Below, in pieces: positions 10,468 to 20,734 of a DNA stretch of 64,000 nucleotides; positions within the stretch are counted from its first letter, which is position 1, and each line of letters begins with the position of its first letter. The stretch lies in the NCBI GenBank assembly GCA_026225945.1, contig JAMJFZ010004066.1, forward strand, positions 2,419,001 to 2,483,000, written 5' to 3'. The position numbers were made by a program, and so were the translations under genes. The notes beneath the pieces are model-generated. The model searched no databases, was not told where the DNA came from, and was given only the letters and a program-made list of their open reading frames with translations. Source of the stretch: Cricetomys ansorgei (Eukaryota > Chordata > Mammalia > Rodentia > Nesomyidae).

Positions 10468-10544
10468 GTAAACCATAGTCACATTTGTAGGATTGTGGGT
10501 AGGTCATATCTGCTACAATAAGACATGTAGTGAATATCTTTTTA

Positions 10545-10722
10545 AAAACTGTGTGGATGCATGTGTAAGCTTATGCATGTGCATGCAATGCCTGTGGAGG
10601 CCAGAAGAGGGTGTTGGATCACCTGTTGTTAGAGTTACAGATGATTGTGAGCTGCCCACATGGGTTCTAGGCACTGAACTTGGGTCTAGTGCATGCTCTT
10701 AGCCAGAGCTATCTCTCCATCT
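10545..10722 (-). repeat. B2 SINE
   Basis: Antisense B2: 'ggaggccagaagagggtgtt', 'gttagagttacagatgattgtgagc', terminal 'agagctatctctcca'. Confidence 0.88.
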
Positions 10723-10904
10723 CCATCTACTTTTCAAAACAAATTCTATTGACTATTGGGCAGCATTCCAATTCAATCATCAACCTGGGTGCTTTCTCTC
10801 TTGTCATCACACATACAAAAAAAAAAGGTTGTTTTGTTTTTGTTGGTATTGTTATTGTTTCAAGCATCTAGTTGATAAAAAATCACCTTGGCAATTCTTT
10901 GCTC

Positions 10905-11345
10905 AGTGTTGTATGATTCTTTTCCTGGGGAGATGCAACACAAATGTCTATTTGTCCCAGACAAAGAACCCACAACAGAGCAAAGTAACAATACACCAAA
11001 GTTCAATTTGGTGAACCAACAAGTTTATTGGGGTGACTGACAAGAGAAGAGATGATTCAAAGGGAGCTGCATCACTGTAGCCCACTTTAGATGAGTGATA
11101 GCTCATGAAAGGCTTCTTGATAGGTCAAAGAGTATCCCTCACAGACATCTCAGCTTCTCTGAGTCTCCACAGCAGTCCTTGCTGTGGGAAAGTTTCACAA
11201 ACTGGGGCCAAGTGCATCTGGTCAGTTTCAGAGACTTCCTGAGGCTTCTGAGTTGATCACTTCCTGTCTTGAGGAGCCTCCCTTTAGAACTTCTTGTGTG
11301 TTAACTAGCCTCCTTTAGGACATGCTTGACCTTGGCAAACTTCAG
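10905..11345 (-). mobile_element. Solo ERV LTR, family A, copy 3
   Basis: Antisense copy: 'ttttcctggggagatgcaac', 'caccaaagttcaatttggtg', 'acaagtttattggggtgac', 'gagctgcatcactg', 'agagacttcctgaggcttctg'. No provirus interior beside it. Confidence 0.65.
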
Positions 11346-11820
11346 AAGAAAGTGTCCCATGACAAACAGAAGACTCTTGCCACGTGTAGATGTTTGCTGT
11401 ATAATACTCCAGAAGACTCAACACTTGGCACATCCCAGACACTCTCTTCAAGTAAAAAGGAAAACTCGATGCAGGTGACACTGACACTGAACTATTGCTG
11501 ACTTCCTAACCTTCTGAGCACAGCAAGGTCTTACGGAGAAGGCCACCCAATACAAGTGAGGACAGGATGAGAGAGTGGAGCAGTTGGGTTGATTTCCTGG
11601 CAGACAACAAATAAACACAGGGTAGCATGGGAAATGACAGAGGGTTAATGGAGTAGGTGCAATTTGCGGAACAAGTGTTTGCACTGCTGATTAAAAGGAG
11701 GTCCCAGGGGGTCACTGTTTTTACCTCAAGCCAGAAAACTTCCTCAAGACTTGGAAGCCCCTCCCCCGCCTCCCCGTACCAAGGTATGTGTAGGTTTTTT
11801 GTTGGTTTTGGTTTGTTTTG
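11346..11820. other. Unique-looking sequence, nothing recognised
   Basis: Overlapping minus-strand frames (11448-11715) have no domain. No repeat recognised. Confidence 0.45.
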
Positions 11821-11821
11821 T

Positions 11822-11998
11822 TTTTAATTTATTGTGCGTGTGCACATGCACATGCACGTGCACAGTACACCTGGGAAAGGCAGAAGACCACTTCCAGGAG
11901 TCAGTTCTCTCCCTCCACCATGTGGGTGCTGGAGTTCAAACCCAGGTCATCAGGTTTGACAGCAGACACTTTACCAGGTGAGCTATCTCAAGGGCCTA
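11822..11998 (-). repeat. B3 SINE
   Basis: Antisense B3: 'ggcagaagaccacttccagg', 'tccctccaccatgtgggtgctgg', 'cccaggtcatcaggtttgacagc'. Confidence 0.8.
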
Positions 11999-12002
11999 TA
12001 GA

Positions 12003-12197
12003 TTTTTAATTACGTTATCTATTTGTTCATTTGGTATAGAGAATGCACACACACCAAGGTGTCTGTGTGGACATCTGGGGACAACGTGCAGGAGTCAGTT
12101 CCCTCCTTCCACCATGTGGGTCTTGAAGATCAAACTCAGATCCTTAGGTTGGCGGCAGTTGTCTCTTCTCCGCTCAGCCATCCCCCGAGGCCCCAGG
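12003..12197 (-). repeat. B3 SINE
   Basis: Second antisense B3 directly after the first: 'ggggacaacgtgcaggagtc', 'cttccaccatgtgggtcttg', 'ccgctcagccatccccc'. The two lie in tandem orientation. Confidence 0.78.
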
Positions 12198-12545
12198 TGG
12201 CAGTTTTGATGGATGGATTGCCTTGTTGGCAAGAAGCCGCTGCTGAAAGCTTATTTTTGCAAGGGTCTGACCCCATTCAAACGTGTCATTCTGCACAAGG
12301 GTTTCCAATCCACAGGGACTCAGAAGCCTCCAATTACCCTGGTAACCTGGCCTTCAGTGGACAAATGACTGGGGAATCTTTCATTTGACACAGAGCAGGG
12401 GACCGGATGTGAGATGGGTGTTTCCGAAACACTCTTAATGAATGAAGGCATGAACAAATGAACCAGCGCAAGGACACCACCGCTTTCTTGAGGGATGATA
12501 AATCCATTCTCCAAGCAAGCCACGTGCACAGTCAAGACTGCCTGG
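12198..12545. other. Unique-looking sequence, nothing recognised
   Basis: No repeat or splice-bounded frame stands out. Confidence 0.45.
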
Positions 12546-12547
12546 AA

Positions 12548-12835
12548 GGACTGGGGAGACAGCCCAGTGGTTCAAACGCTTGCCACCCAGCACAGACACT
12601 GGAGTTTGGATCCCCAGAACTGTGTAAATGTGGTGGCCTGCCCGGGATCTCAGCTCTAGTTTTGATTGTGAGACTCAACCTTGAAGAACAAAGTAGAAGG
12701 GGGACCAGCGATGGTTCCTAACACCACCCTTGGGCTTCCACAAGCACAAGCTCACACATGCATTCACGTGCCCGTACATACACATAAGTGCCCACACATA
12801 TGCAAATATACATAGACACATGCATGCTACACACA
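12548..12835 (+). repeat. B4 SINE, diverged
   Basis: ID-like head 'ggggagacagcccagtgg' to 'ttggatccccagaac', a poor B1-like middle, then a CA/CATA-rich tail. Confidence 0.6.
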
Positions 12836-12980
12836 TATGTGAAAATGGAAAAAGAAGATAGTTGCCTTTGAGCAAACATTTAGATGGGCGAGAGAAAAGG
12901 AAGACACACTGCTTGAGGAGGTATTTCCTGTGGTCACATTCCCAGGCCCAGTCACAGACTTTGGACTGTCACTTAAAAGT

Positions 12981-12981
<1 letters not shown>

Positions 12982-13020
<39 letters not shown>
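12982..13020. repeat. (TG)n microsatellite
   Basis: Perfect run of about 19 TG units, ending where an antisense LTR begins. Confidence 0.95.
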
Positions 13021-13023
<3 letters not shown>

Positions 13024-13450
13024 ACCCAGATCACAAGGTCCCCAAAGACACCAGGAGTCTGAAATCGTATGCAAAAAGCAAGGGGACTTTTATTCTGCAG
13101 AGCAAACCAACATGCTGGGGTCAAGCACCATGAAAAATGGCCGATCCTGGACAAAGGCTTACTGGCCTTTTTATAGGTTGTACAGAGAATTTCAGCATGG
13201 GTGAGGTAATAGGGAACATAATTGGTGGTCAGTGAGACAGTCACATGGGTCGATTTAAGATTGGCTAATTTTAAGATAAGACACTCATGTACCTCCTGGC
13301 ATGTGGGGGTACCAGGCACAGATGGCCGGCCTTGAGATAAGGCCTTCCTGCATTCCTGTGGCTACAGTGTGGTTGCCCTCATCTCTGCGTGGTTGCCCTT
13401 CAGGTAGGGGGCTTTTGTGGCTTTCTTTTAGAATTTACTTAGCTTCAGGG
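13018..13450 (-). mobile_element. Solo ERV LTR, antisense
   Basis: Read on the minus strand, a TATA motif (CTATAAAAAGG, plus 13169-13179) is followed about 70 bp on by AATAAAAG (plus about 13087-13094). The element ends GGGTGTAACA at 13018. This spacing is that of an LTR U3-R-U5. The 5' end near 13450 is uncertain. Class not assigned; no gag, pol or env beside it. Confidence 0.6.
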
Positions 13451-13554
13451 TCAGGCCCAGGGCAGGAGCTTGAGCGCATACACTGTGGACCTGGACCAGG
13501 CCTGAGACAAGGGACCTTGCACGTATGCTCAAAGAGAAATGGAGTTTGGGCCTT

Positions 13555-13908
13555 TCATGTGTGTAGGGGAGACAGAGACAGTGGAGAGACAGAGAGAAGA
13601 GAGAGTGCAAGAGAATTCGAGAGCACTTGCAAGTATTTGCCCAGGGTGTGTGGAGGTCAGAGGACACCTCAGGCACCCTTCCACAGGTGCAGGTGCCTTA
13701 CATCTTTTGTTTGAGTCAGTAGCTCTCACTGGCCTGAAACTTCACCGAGCAGGCTGGACGGGTCATCCGTCAAGCTCCCGGGATCTGCCTTCTCTCCCTC
13801 CCTGAGATTACAAGTAGATGCCACCACAAGCAGCTTTTTATACACATTCTGGGGCTGTGAGCTTAGATTCTCATACTCAAGGCTACTGAGCCACCTCCCC
13901 AGCTCCAG
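13555..13908 (-). repeat. B4 SINE
   Basis: Antisense B4 with a GAGA-rich head: 'tggaggtcagaggacacc', 'cactggcctgaaacttcaccgagc', 'tgagattacaagtagatgcc', 'ctgagccacctccccagctc'. Confidence 0.75.
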
Positions 13909-13917
13909 AGGGGCTGC

Positions 13918-14026
13918 TTTTCAGTTACCATGCGCAGCTAGAACAAAATGCAGCCGACTGGAGGCTCAAGCCTCAGAATGTACTTCTCACAGGTGTAGGG
14001 GCTGGAAGTTTAAAGTCAGGGTGTTA
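13918..14026 (-). repeat. Possible old mammal-wide repeat
   Basis: 'ggaggctcaagcctcagaatg' and 'tctcacaggtgtaggggctggaagt' echo a common mammalian repeat 3' end in antisense. Family not assigned. Confidence 0.3.
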
Positions 14027-14029
14027 ATT

Positions 14030-14200
14030 CCCAGGCTTGATGGTACCTGCCTATAACCTCAGCACTTGAGAGGCTAAAGCAGGAGGATCCTGAGTTCAAT
14101 ACCAGTCTCCATTACACACCAAGTTCAAGGTCAGCCTGGGCTACAGAGTGAGACCATGTCGTCAAAAACCAAAAATAATAACAACCATATAAATAAATGA
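14030..14200 (+). repeat. B1 SINE (old)
   Basis: 'tggtacctgcctataacctcagcactt', 'aagcaggaggatcctgagttc', 'caaggtcagcctgggctacagagtgagacc', then an AATAAATA tail. 7SL-derived B1 order is intact. Confidence 0.8.
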
Positions 14201-14207
14201 ATAAATA

Positions 14208-14345
14208 CAGTAGGTAGTTCATGCTTCTAATCCCAGGGGTTGGCTTGCGGGGTCAGGATGATCACGAGTTCAAGGCTATCTTCAACTACATAGCAAGTTC
14301 AAGGTCCGGTCTCAAAATCAATAAAAGTAAAAACAATAGCAAGAA
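14208..14345 (+). repeat. B1 SINE (old)
   Basis: A second B1 in the same orientation: 'gtagttcatgcttctaatcccag', 'tcacgagttcaaggctatcttc', 'catagcaagttcaaggtcc'. A CCTC-rich stretch follows at about 14400-14500. Confidence 0.72.
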
Positions 14346-14519
14346 TTTTTTTAAAAAGACCAAAGTGTCAGCATGGATGGATGGTTCTGGAGAAGGCCCT
14401 CCTGGCTTATAGACAGCCTCTCTCCCTCCCTCCTTCTCCCTCCCCCTATGCCTCCCTCCCTCTGTCTCTCCTGTCCTCACTCCCTCTATCCTCCCCTTAT
14501 GCTAAAACTGTTACTGCGT

Positions 14520-14672
14520 TTGTTACTCAGTATGTACACGCGGGCACGCATGCATTTACATGTGCCATGGTGCATGTGTGGAGGTCAGAGAACTCGTAAG
14601 AGTCAGTCCTCCCCTCGCACCACGTAGGGCTCCTGGCCCTGAACTCCGGTTGCCAGTCTTGGTGTCAAGCCA
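14520..14672 (-). repeat. B3 SINE
   Basis: Antisense B3: 'catgtgtggaggtcagagaac', 'tcgcaccacgtagggctcctgg', 'aactccggttgccagtcttgg'. Confidence 0.7.
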
Positions 14673-14689
14673 GCCCAAGCCTGCTGTCA

Positions 14690-14800
14690 TTGACAAGGCT
14701 CCACCCCCATTACTTAATCATCTCCCAAAGGCTCCACCTCCTAGGGCCTTCTAGTGGGGAATGAAGGCGTCTACAGAAGAATCTGTGGAGAGTGTGAACA
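14690..14800 (-). repeat. MaLR-like LTR fragment
   Basis: 'caaggctccacccccattac' and 'aaaggctccacctcctagggcc' resemble the antisense of a MaLR LTR interior. Short. Confidence 0.35.
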
Positions 14801-15618
14801 CCCAGCCCCCAGCAGGGCAGCCCTGTTTCCTCGGCTTGCTCTCTGGCAGATGGTGTAAAGGGTTGGCTCACATTCGTGGCCTGGCTCTACAAAGAAATCA
14901 GTCTAAATACAGAAGCCACCTTAGCCAGCCAGAGACAAAAGCACCCTCTCACCTCAAGCCCAGGGCTCTCAAGGTTTGACTCAGTATTCCCTCATCTGCT
15001 TTGCCCGCCCTCTTATTTGTATGCTATGGTTTGATAATTAAGTCCTGGACATTTCCATGACTGCATGAGCAGACTGCAAGGTTTGAATCCGACAGCTGTA
15101 AGCCTCCTTCACTCCAGGAATCAATCGCCATTCCAGGCCCAGGGCACTGGGCACCAGTACACCCTGCCTGTGGAGCCTGCCAAGAGCCTCCCGCCTTCCA
15201 AAGTGGAGAGTGAACAGTATCGTGGGAAGTCCAGAGTGTTTCAAGGGGCAGGGAGGATGCTTGCTTTCCAAAGGTAAAGATGGATTCCATATGAATAATG
15301 GAATGGTCTTCAATAATCCATTGGTTTATATTAAAAATTGCAAAACTTGTATGAAGTCGTGAAAAACTAGTTATGATGTTTTGGAGGAAATGGAAATAGT
15401 TCCGAGGGAGCCCCCACCAGGCCGCACTGCCTCGACCACGTGTGCCCCTGATTCTGCAGTCAATGCACCCAGACCCCACCCTGACCCTATTTTCTTCTCC
15501 CAACCATCGCCCCACTTCTTTGCCTCCAACTCCTCTTCTACCTCCTGTTAGCCCAGATTTAAGCAGTGTATGCCTGAAACCATGGGTAGTCCCAAGGCAT
15601 ACATGCACTGATTTTTCT
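14801..15618. other. Unique-looking sequence, nothing recognised
   Basis: The 214-codon minus-strand frame (15024-15668) begins in the CA repeat, and its only distinctive part is translated repeat. No domain seen. Confidence 0.45.
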
Positions 15619-15619
15619 A

Positions 15620-15621
15620 CA

Positions 15622-15667
<46 letters not shown>
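15620..15667. repeat. (CA)n microsatellite
   Basis: AC run with one CATA interruption at its start. Confidence 0.95.
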
Positions 15668-15669
<2 letters not shown>

Positions 15670-16412
15670 TATATATGATAAAGCTTAATATATTAGTTAG
15701 GCACAGCAAAAGATTAACAACAATAAGAAAATACATTATACCAATATACCTTAGTGGAAGTTGTGTGAATGAATATCATCTCTCTCTTAAACTATCATAT
15801 CATACTAACCATTCTAGCGATGCTGAGCATGACATAATCAATGCCTGGAATGAGGTGAGATGAATAATGCAAGTAGACACTGCAGTTTGAGAGATATGAG
15901 TTGTTGATTTGTGGACTCTCCCATGTGATGCTTCTAGGCTACACACCCCTCCACCTCTCCCATCGATCTCTGACCTCCTCCTGGTGGTTTCCTGAGATCC
16001 TCTCCTGTCGTCTCTCTCTCTCTCTACTTCCTGATGTGGTCATGGTCACAAGTCAAAGTTATTCTTTTTCTCAGTCTGTGCAGATGCTGCTTCATCACCA
16101 TCTTATTCAAGGGTCTCAGTGAATTCAAATCAGGACTCCTGGGCCTCCAGGAGAACTCAGCTCAGCTCTGAGAACAGCTACACCAGAGCGGTGGTTGCTG
16201 TGCCCTCTCCCCCCAACACTTCTAACCCTCCAGGAATATTCGTGTCTCACCACTCCATGGCTAACATCTTAATCCAAATCACCCTCACCTCTCCTTTGCG
16301 AGTCTCTCTATCTCTCCATATCTACACACGAGCCAGGATAATCCTGGGGAAACACTTGTCAGTTCAAGCTGAATCTGTAACAACGAGTTTTATCAGATTA
16401 ACAAGAGTCTAG
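15668..16412. other. Unique-looking sequence, nothing firmly recognised
   Basis: Includes a short CT run (about 16010-16025). 16200-16370 may hold an old repeat, but I could not name it. Confidence 0.4.
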
Positions 16413-16414
16413 AG

Positions 16415-16634
16415 CAGCGGTTTTCAACCTATGGGTCGTGACCCCGTTGGGGGCTAAACAACCCTCTCACAGGAGGCACCTAAGACTCCCTGCATATTAT
16501 TTACATTACGATACATAACAGTAGCAAAGTTACAGTTATGAAGTAGTAATGAAAATCATTTTATAATTGGGGGTCCCCACAACATGAGGAGCTGTATTAA
16601 AGGGTCGCAGCCTTAGGAAGGTTGAGAACCACTG
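16415..16634 (-). mobile_element. URR1-like hAT non-autonomous transposon
   Basis: Terminal inverted repeats CAGCGGTTTTCAACC (start) and GGTTGAGAACCACTG (end) are of hAT-Charlie type. The element is flanked by 8-bp target duplications gtctagag / gtctacag (7 of 8 identical). There is no transposase frame. Orientation is antisense to the copies at 20210 and 55690. Confidence 0.85.
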
Positions 16635-16689
16635 GTCTACAGTAGCCACTCTTCAACTAGTCACTCGGTAACTGTTAGATTTACCTGTG

Positions 16690-16925
16690 TCCAGTGTAGT
16701 CGGGTACGGTTTGAATGTGAAATGTCCCCACAGGCTCGTGAGTTTAAACACTTGGTCCTCAGCTGGTGGCGCTGTTTCGAGAGGCTGTGAAATCTTTAAA
16801 ACAGGGGAAGCGGTGGGTTACTGGGGGACACAAAGAGAGTAACTAATATCTGTCCATATCAGTCAGAGAAAATCCCAAAGCTCCTGCTAGTCTGGGTCCT
16901 GATTACCTTGTAGAGCTTTCTTCTT
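16690..16925 (+). repeat. MaLR-like LTR 5' fragment
   Basis: 'tacggtttgaatgtgaaatgtcccc', 'acttggtcctcagctggtgg' and 'gcggtgggttactgggg' follow the opening of MaLR-type LTRs; the 3' half is missing. Confidence 0.5.
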
Positions 16926-17075
16926 TTAGCTCCCTCCAGCATGCTCCCACTACAGGGCCGCACACTGATCTTCCCCTCCTACCACAGTGGATCCCTCCCT
17001 CATCCCTTCCAAGCCTCGGTTCCAATGGTATTCGCCATGAAGATCTCCCACCATTCTTTGAAAACTGCAGATCGC

Positions 17076-17162
17076 TGCAGGGAATGTAGCTCAGCAGTAA
17101 AGCACTGGCTTCCCGTGTGCAAGGCCCTGGGTTCCGCCCCACATACTAGTAAAAATACAACA
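17076..17162 (+). repeat. ID element, single
   Basis: A-box-like 'tgtagctcagcagt', 'tgcaaggccctgggttccgcccc' (B box) and a short A-rich tail. It is a tRNA-Ala-derived SINE, not a tRNA gene. Confidence 0.8.
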
Positions 17163-17174
17163 CAACTTTAAAAT

Positions 17175-17520
17175 TGTTTCTCTCATTTTTTGAGACAATA
17201 TAATGACATCATATGTCCCCTTCCCTTTTTTCCCTTCCCTTCCAGGTACCCCTCCTTGATCTCTTTCAAATTCATGGACTCTTTTTCCATTATTTATTGT
17301 TGCACATCACACACATCACACGCACACACATGTATTCCTAAATACAGAAATACAACAAGCTCAGTGTGCATGAGGTAACTTGTTTGCATATTTTCAGGGC
17401 TAATCCTTTGGTACTGGATACCAATCAGCATGTCCTTCCCTGGGGAAGACTACGTCCCCTGCCCTCAGCATTCCTAGGTTACCTGCAGTTCTTTGTGTAG
17501 GGCTGAGGCCTCGCAGGAAT
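17175..17520 (-). repeat. L1 3' UTR fragment, rodent Lx type
   Basis: 'cttcccttttttcccttccc', 'ttcatggactctttttccat', 'tacctgcagttctttgtgtaggg' and 'tgaggcctcgcagg' match the antisense of old rodent L1 3' UTRs. No ORF2 coding sequence. Confidence 0.6.
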
Positions 17521-17576
17521 AAATACAATTTTTATTGGGAATAAATTTTTTTTTTAATTTAAGAAGAGGAGAAAAT

Positions 17577-17692
17577 AAAGTCAGGCACAGTGGCGCATAC
17601 TCTAATCCCAATATTTGGAGACTGAGGCAGGAGAATCATGAATATACCAGGCCCGGGCCGCAGTGGTAGACATTGTCTCAGACAAATAATCA
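17577..17692 (+). repeat. B1 SINE (old)
   Basis: 'caggcacagtggcgcatactctaatccc', 'ggagactgaggcaggagaatca', then a short tail. Confidence 0.72.
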
Positions 17693-17699
17693 GAAGCTA

Positions 17700-18335
17700 A
17701 ATACACAAAGATGAAGAAAGGCCTACCAATGGATGCCCGGGTGGCTTCCTGTGAAACAGGAGACACACTTGTTCATGAGGTACGTAAATATTTCCAACTC
17801 CATGTCTCTCTGTGACTCAGCCTCAAACGAAGTTTCAGATATGTTTAACATATCTGAAGCAGATACTACTGAAACGAAGCTCAAAAACAACATGCCCGGT
17901 GTCGTGGGGTATGCAGACGCCGGCAACAGAACCAGAACCATCCAGATCCTGCCCTCCCTCCCATTGTGAGAGCCCCAGGGTGCGCTGCTGTTCTGCTCAT
18001 GAATGGTAAACTTTGCATGAGTGCTCGGTGGTGTCTATCTTAACAGGGAAATTTATCTCTTCTATTATTAGAGATATTGGCAGTCTTTATACATTTTATT
18101 TTCTTACCTTTTGCTGCTGTGTGGACCGAAAGGCTGAGGGGGGAGGGGTAACAGTCTGTGGTACACCACCTGTCCCCATCCTCACTGAACCCTCAGGAAC
18201 TCCTGTGGTGAGCAAGGAGATTCCAAGCCCAGTTAAGCCATGTCCCTACCCCAGAGACTCTTGGTGGGCATTCTTCCTTCCTTCTTTTCTTTCTTTCCTT
18301 CTTACTTTCTTCCTTCCTTCGTTTCTTTCTCTCTG
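17700..18335. other. Unique-looking sequence with a palindrome
   Basis: Includes the 25-bp palindrome at 17834-17858 and CTTT/CTTCC-rich sequence at 18270-18330. The plus frame at 17733-17969 has no known domain. Confidence 0.45.
17834..17858. repeat. Perfect inverted repeat, 12-bp arms, 1-nt centre
   Basis: TTCAGATATGTT - T - AACATATCTGAA. The arms are exactly reverse complementary. It lies in sequence without a recognised repeat. Confidence 0.95.
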
Positions 18336-18337
18336 TG

Positions 18338-18712
18338 TGTGTGTGTGTGTGTGTATGTGTGTTATGTATGAAGTATGTGCACACGATGTGTGTGCCTGTA
18401 TCTTGTGAGGGATGCCAGCATGGAAGCATGCATGCAGGAGTCAGAGGACAACCTCAGGTACCAGTCATCGCCTTCTCCTTTGTTTGAGGCAGGGTCTTTC
18501 TGTTCTTTGCCTCTGTGTTTTCACACACTGAGCCAGCTGACCCATGAGCTTCTGGAGAGTCTCCTGAGTCTACTCCCACCTCAGCAGAGGAGCATTGGGT
18601 TTATAGAAGCATGCTACTTGCCCCTGGCTTTATGTGGGTTCTGAGATTTGAACTCAGGTCCTCACATTTGCATAATGAGAGCTCAACCTGCTGAGTCGTC
18701 TCCCCAGCCACT
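18338..18712 (-). repeat. B4 SINE with TG head
   Basis: Antisense B4: a TG run, 'gtcagaggacaacctcagg', 'tgtttgaggcagggtctttctg', 'gagatttgaactcaggtcc', 'ctgagtcgtctccccagcc'. Confidence 0.82.
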
Positions 18713-18749
18713 GTTTCTCTGGTTTTTGTTTGTTTGTTTGTTGTTGTTT

Positions 18750-18856
18750 TAAATAGAGTCTCTCAATGGTGGCTTAAATCATCCATGAACTGAGATCCTC
18801 CTGCTTCAGCCTCCTGAGCACTGGAATTACAAGTGAATGCTACCACACCTGCTTCT
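18750..18856 (-). repeat. B1 SINE
   Basis: Antisense B1: 'agagtctctcaatggtggc', 'gatcctcctgcttcagcctcctgagca', 'aattacaagtgaatgctacc'. Confidence 0.72.
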
Positions 18857-18956
18857 CTGCCCCAGATACTTCTCATGTCTTTGTTTCTTCTCTGCTTCAT
18901 TCTTCTCTCCTTCAGAATGATAATGAACTTCTACAAGTTACTTAGTTATCTATTGT

Positions 18957-19128
18957 AGCACTAGGACTAAACTTGGGGCCTAAACATGCCGAACAAGTAC
19001 TCTACCTCTAAGCCATTCCCCTATCCCTTCACTGGTAGATATTGGGCAGGTGCTCTACCACTGAGCCACACCCCAGCCCCTCACTGGGGGATCCTAGGCA
19101 GGTACTCTATGACCAAGTTACATCCCCC
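18957..19128 (-). repeat. Tandem ID-element array, three units
   Basis: On the minus strand: an A-box unit, the shared junction 'cccccagtgaggggctgg' (plus about 19073-19090), two further A-box units, then a degenerate B-box end near 18965. Shorter and more diverged than the array at 8928. Confidence 0.78.
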
Positions 19129-19129
19129 G

Positions 19130-19256
19130 CTCTGTTTCCACTTTCTTGAGACAGGATCCCACTAAGCTGCCCAAGCTGACCTTGAACTTGTGGTCCTCCT
19201 CCCTCAGAACCTGAGTAGTTAATATTACAGGCCCGAGCCACTAGGCTTGGCTTCCT
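19130..19256 (-). repeat. B1 SINE
   Basis: 'cttgagacaggatcccactaagctgcccaagctgacc' in pieces, 'gtggtcctcctccctcagaacctg', 'attacaggcccgagccac'. Antisense B1 adjoining the ID array. Confidence 0.75.
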
Positions 19257-19372
19257 TACATTCTTTTTAAATGTCAGGAATTTTACTGTCAGGAGTCCCA
19301 CAAGGGTCAAACACACTAACCCAGTACTGGCTTAGTTACATTCTAGAAGGCTGAAAAGATCCTCTGGCTATG

Positions 19373-19462
19373 TTGTCTAGCATGGTGGCTACCAGTCCTC
19401 TTTGCTGACTGAGTGCTTGAAACGTGGCCAATGTGACTGAGAACCGGATTGCAAATTTTACT
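19373..19462 (+). repeat. MER5A-like hAT fragment
   Basis: 'atggtggctaccagtcc', 'gagtgcttgaaacgtggcc' and 'gtgactgagaaccgg...aaattttac' follow the MER5A consensus in order. An old mammal-wide DNA transposon. Confidence 0.75.
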
Positions 19463-19810
19463 TAACATGAACCAGCCACACGCGGTCCACAGCTGCCAGA
19501 TGGATGCGCATCACGGACTCTGCGCTCTCTGTCCTTTCTGTGCACTGCGCATAAACAATAAGCAGCGACCCCCAAACGAACGTTGTGGGATGTGGGCGGG
19601 TCACTGGAGAGGGGTGGAGGAGGCTCTGGATGGAAGGGAGAGGCCTGCCGGCAGCTGCTGACTTTGTAGGTGAGGCTAGCTGGCAACAGGGAGTCAGTCT
19701 TCAAACGGCGTCGACATGGTTTTGAAGCGTCGGGAGGGGCTCCCGACTTCGCCCTCTTGCACTCGGGGAGATCTTGTGTGTGTGTGACCACAACGGCTGT
19801 GAGTTCGTGT
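19463..19810. promoter_or_regulatory. Small CpG-island-like block
   Basis: Counted from the sequence: 21 CpG in 19480-19807 (328 bp) and about 59% G+C over 19501-19800. Observed/expected CpG is about 0.74, which meets the classic island thresholds. No repeat was recognised inside it. A consensus donor, TAG|GTGAGG, lies at 19669/19670 on the plus strand. It may be a weak promoter or first exon, or an orphan island. No TATA seen. Confidence 0.5.
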
Positions 19811-19892
19811 GTGAGGGAGCTATGTTACATCTAGGGGCCGGTATTTCATAGCACTGCTCCCCGTCCTCTAGCTCTTGACATTTTTCCCACAG

Positions 19893-19927
19893 CGGATGGC
19901 TGCCGAGAGACAGAGGGCCAGCCGCTG
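19893..19927 (+). other. Candidate 35-nt exon
   Basis: Preceded by the acceptor 'ttttcccacag' (AG at 19891-19892) and followed by the donor CTG|GTAAGT (19928). Joined to sequence ending at the 19669 donor it gives an intron of 223 bp. One frame (ATG at 19630) then stays open through both pieces for 25 codons, with no known domain. No transcript evidence; chance splice signals remain possible. Confidence 0.3.
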
Positions 19928-19999
19928 GTAAGTTTTCTGTGCTCTGGTGGGCGTTCCCACAGACGTGTGCACAGAGACAGCACTAATTGGACTTAGTCG

Positions 20000-20723
20000 T
20001 GATGGCTGTTCTTGGATGTCAACTTGACTACATCCAGAATTAGCTAAGACCCCAAAATGGAGAGCACACCTGTGAGGGACGACCGCTCATTTTAAAGGGG
20101 AAAGATCCACTTCTACTCTGGAGCTTTGAAGTAGGATGATATATCTTCAATCCATATGTTTAATCCAGATCTAATCTGGGCCACGCCCTTCTGCTGGAAG
20201 CCTATAGAACAGTGGTTCTCAACCTTCCCGACGCTGCGACCCTTTAACAGAGTCCTTAATGCTGCGGTGACCCCCCAACCCTAAAATTATTTCTGTTGCT
20301 ACTTCATAACTGTAATTTGCTACTGTTTCTATTTGTGATATAAATACCTGGTGTGCAGATGGTCTTAGGCGACCCTGTGAAAGGTCGCTCAGAACCCACA
20401 GGTTGAGAACCTCTGCTATATAAGGATGTGGAAGAAGGAAGCTTCTCTCTCTGCCTGCTTCCCCTCAGTCTCACTGTCAAATCCGTCCCTTCACTGGCAT
20501 TAGAGCCTACTTCTCCGTGATTCCAGCATATTCTGAAGACCAGCTGAGACATCCAGGCTCCTGGACTGAATAACTACTGGATTCCTGGACTTTCCACTCA
20601 TAGCAGCCATTGTGGGATTAGCTGGACCACAGCCAGTAAGTCATTCTAATAAATTCCTTTTCTATATCTCTAGAGAGACTTACTTTATAAATTCTGTTGC
20701 TCTAGAGAACCCTGACTAATACA
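20000..20723 (+). mobile_element. ERVL/MaLR-type solo LTR carrying a URR1
   Basis: Starts TGATGGCTGTTCTTGG and ends 'ccctgactaataca'. A TATA motif lies at about 20417 ('ctatataagg') and AATAAA at about 20650. A hAT element is inserted at 20210-20415, so the LTR alone is about 510 bp. No internal coding region. Confidence 0.65.
20210..20415 (+). mobile_element. URR1-like hAT transposon
   Basis: Begins CAGTGGTTCTCAACC and ends GGTTGAGAACCTCTG. Flanking 8-mers ctatagaa / ctatataa match at 7 of 8. It is inserted just upstream of the TATA box of the LTR that holds it. Confidence 0.85.
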
Positions 20724-20734
20724 TTAGTACATTA

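Noticed and set aside
15024..15668. 214-codon minus-strand gene
   Set aside because: Begins in a CA microsatellite; the remainder has no recognisable domain.
17076..17162. tRNA-Ala gene
   Set aside because: A and B boxes are present, but there is no cloverleaf acceptor stem; it is an ID SINE with an A-rich tail.
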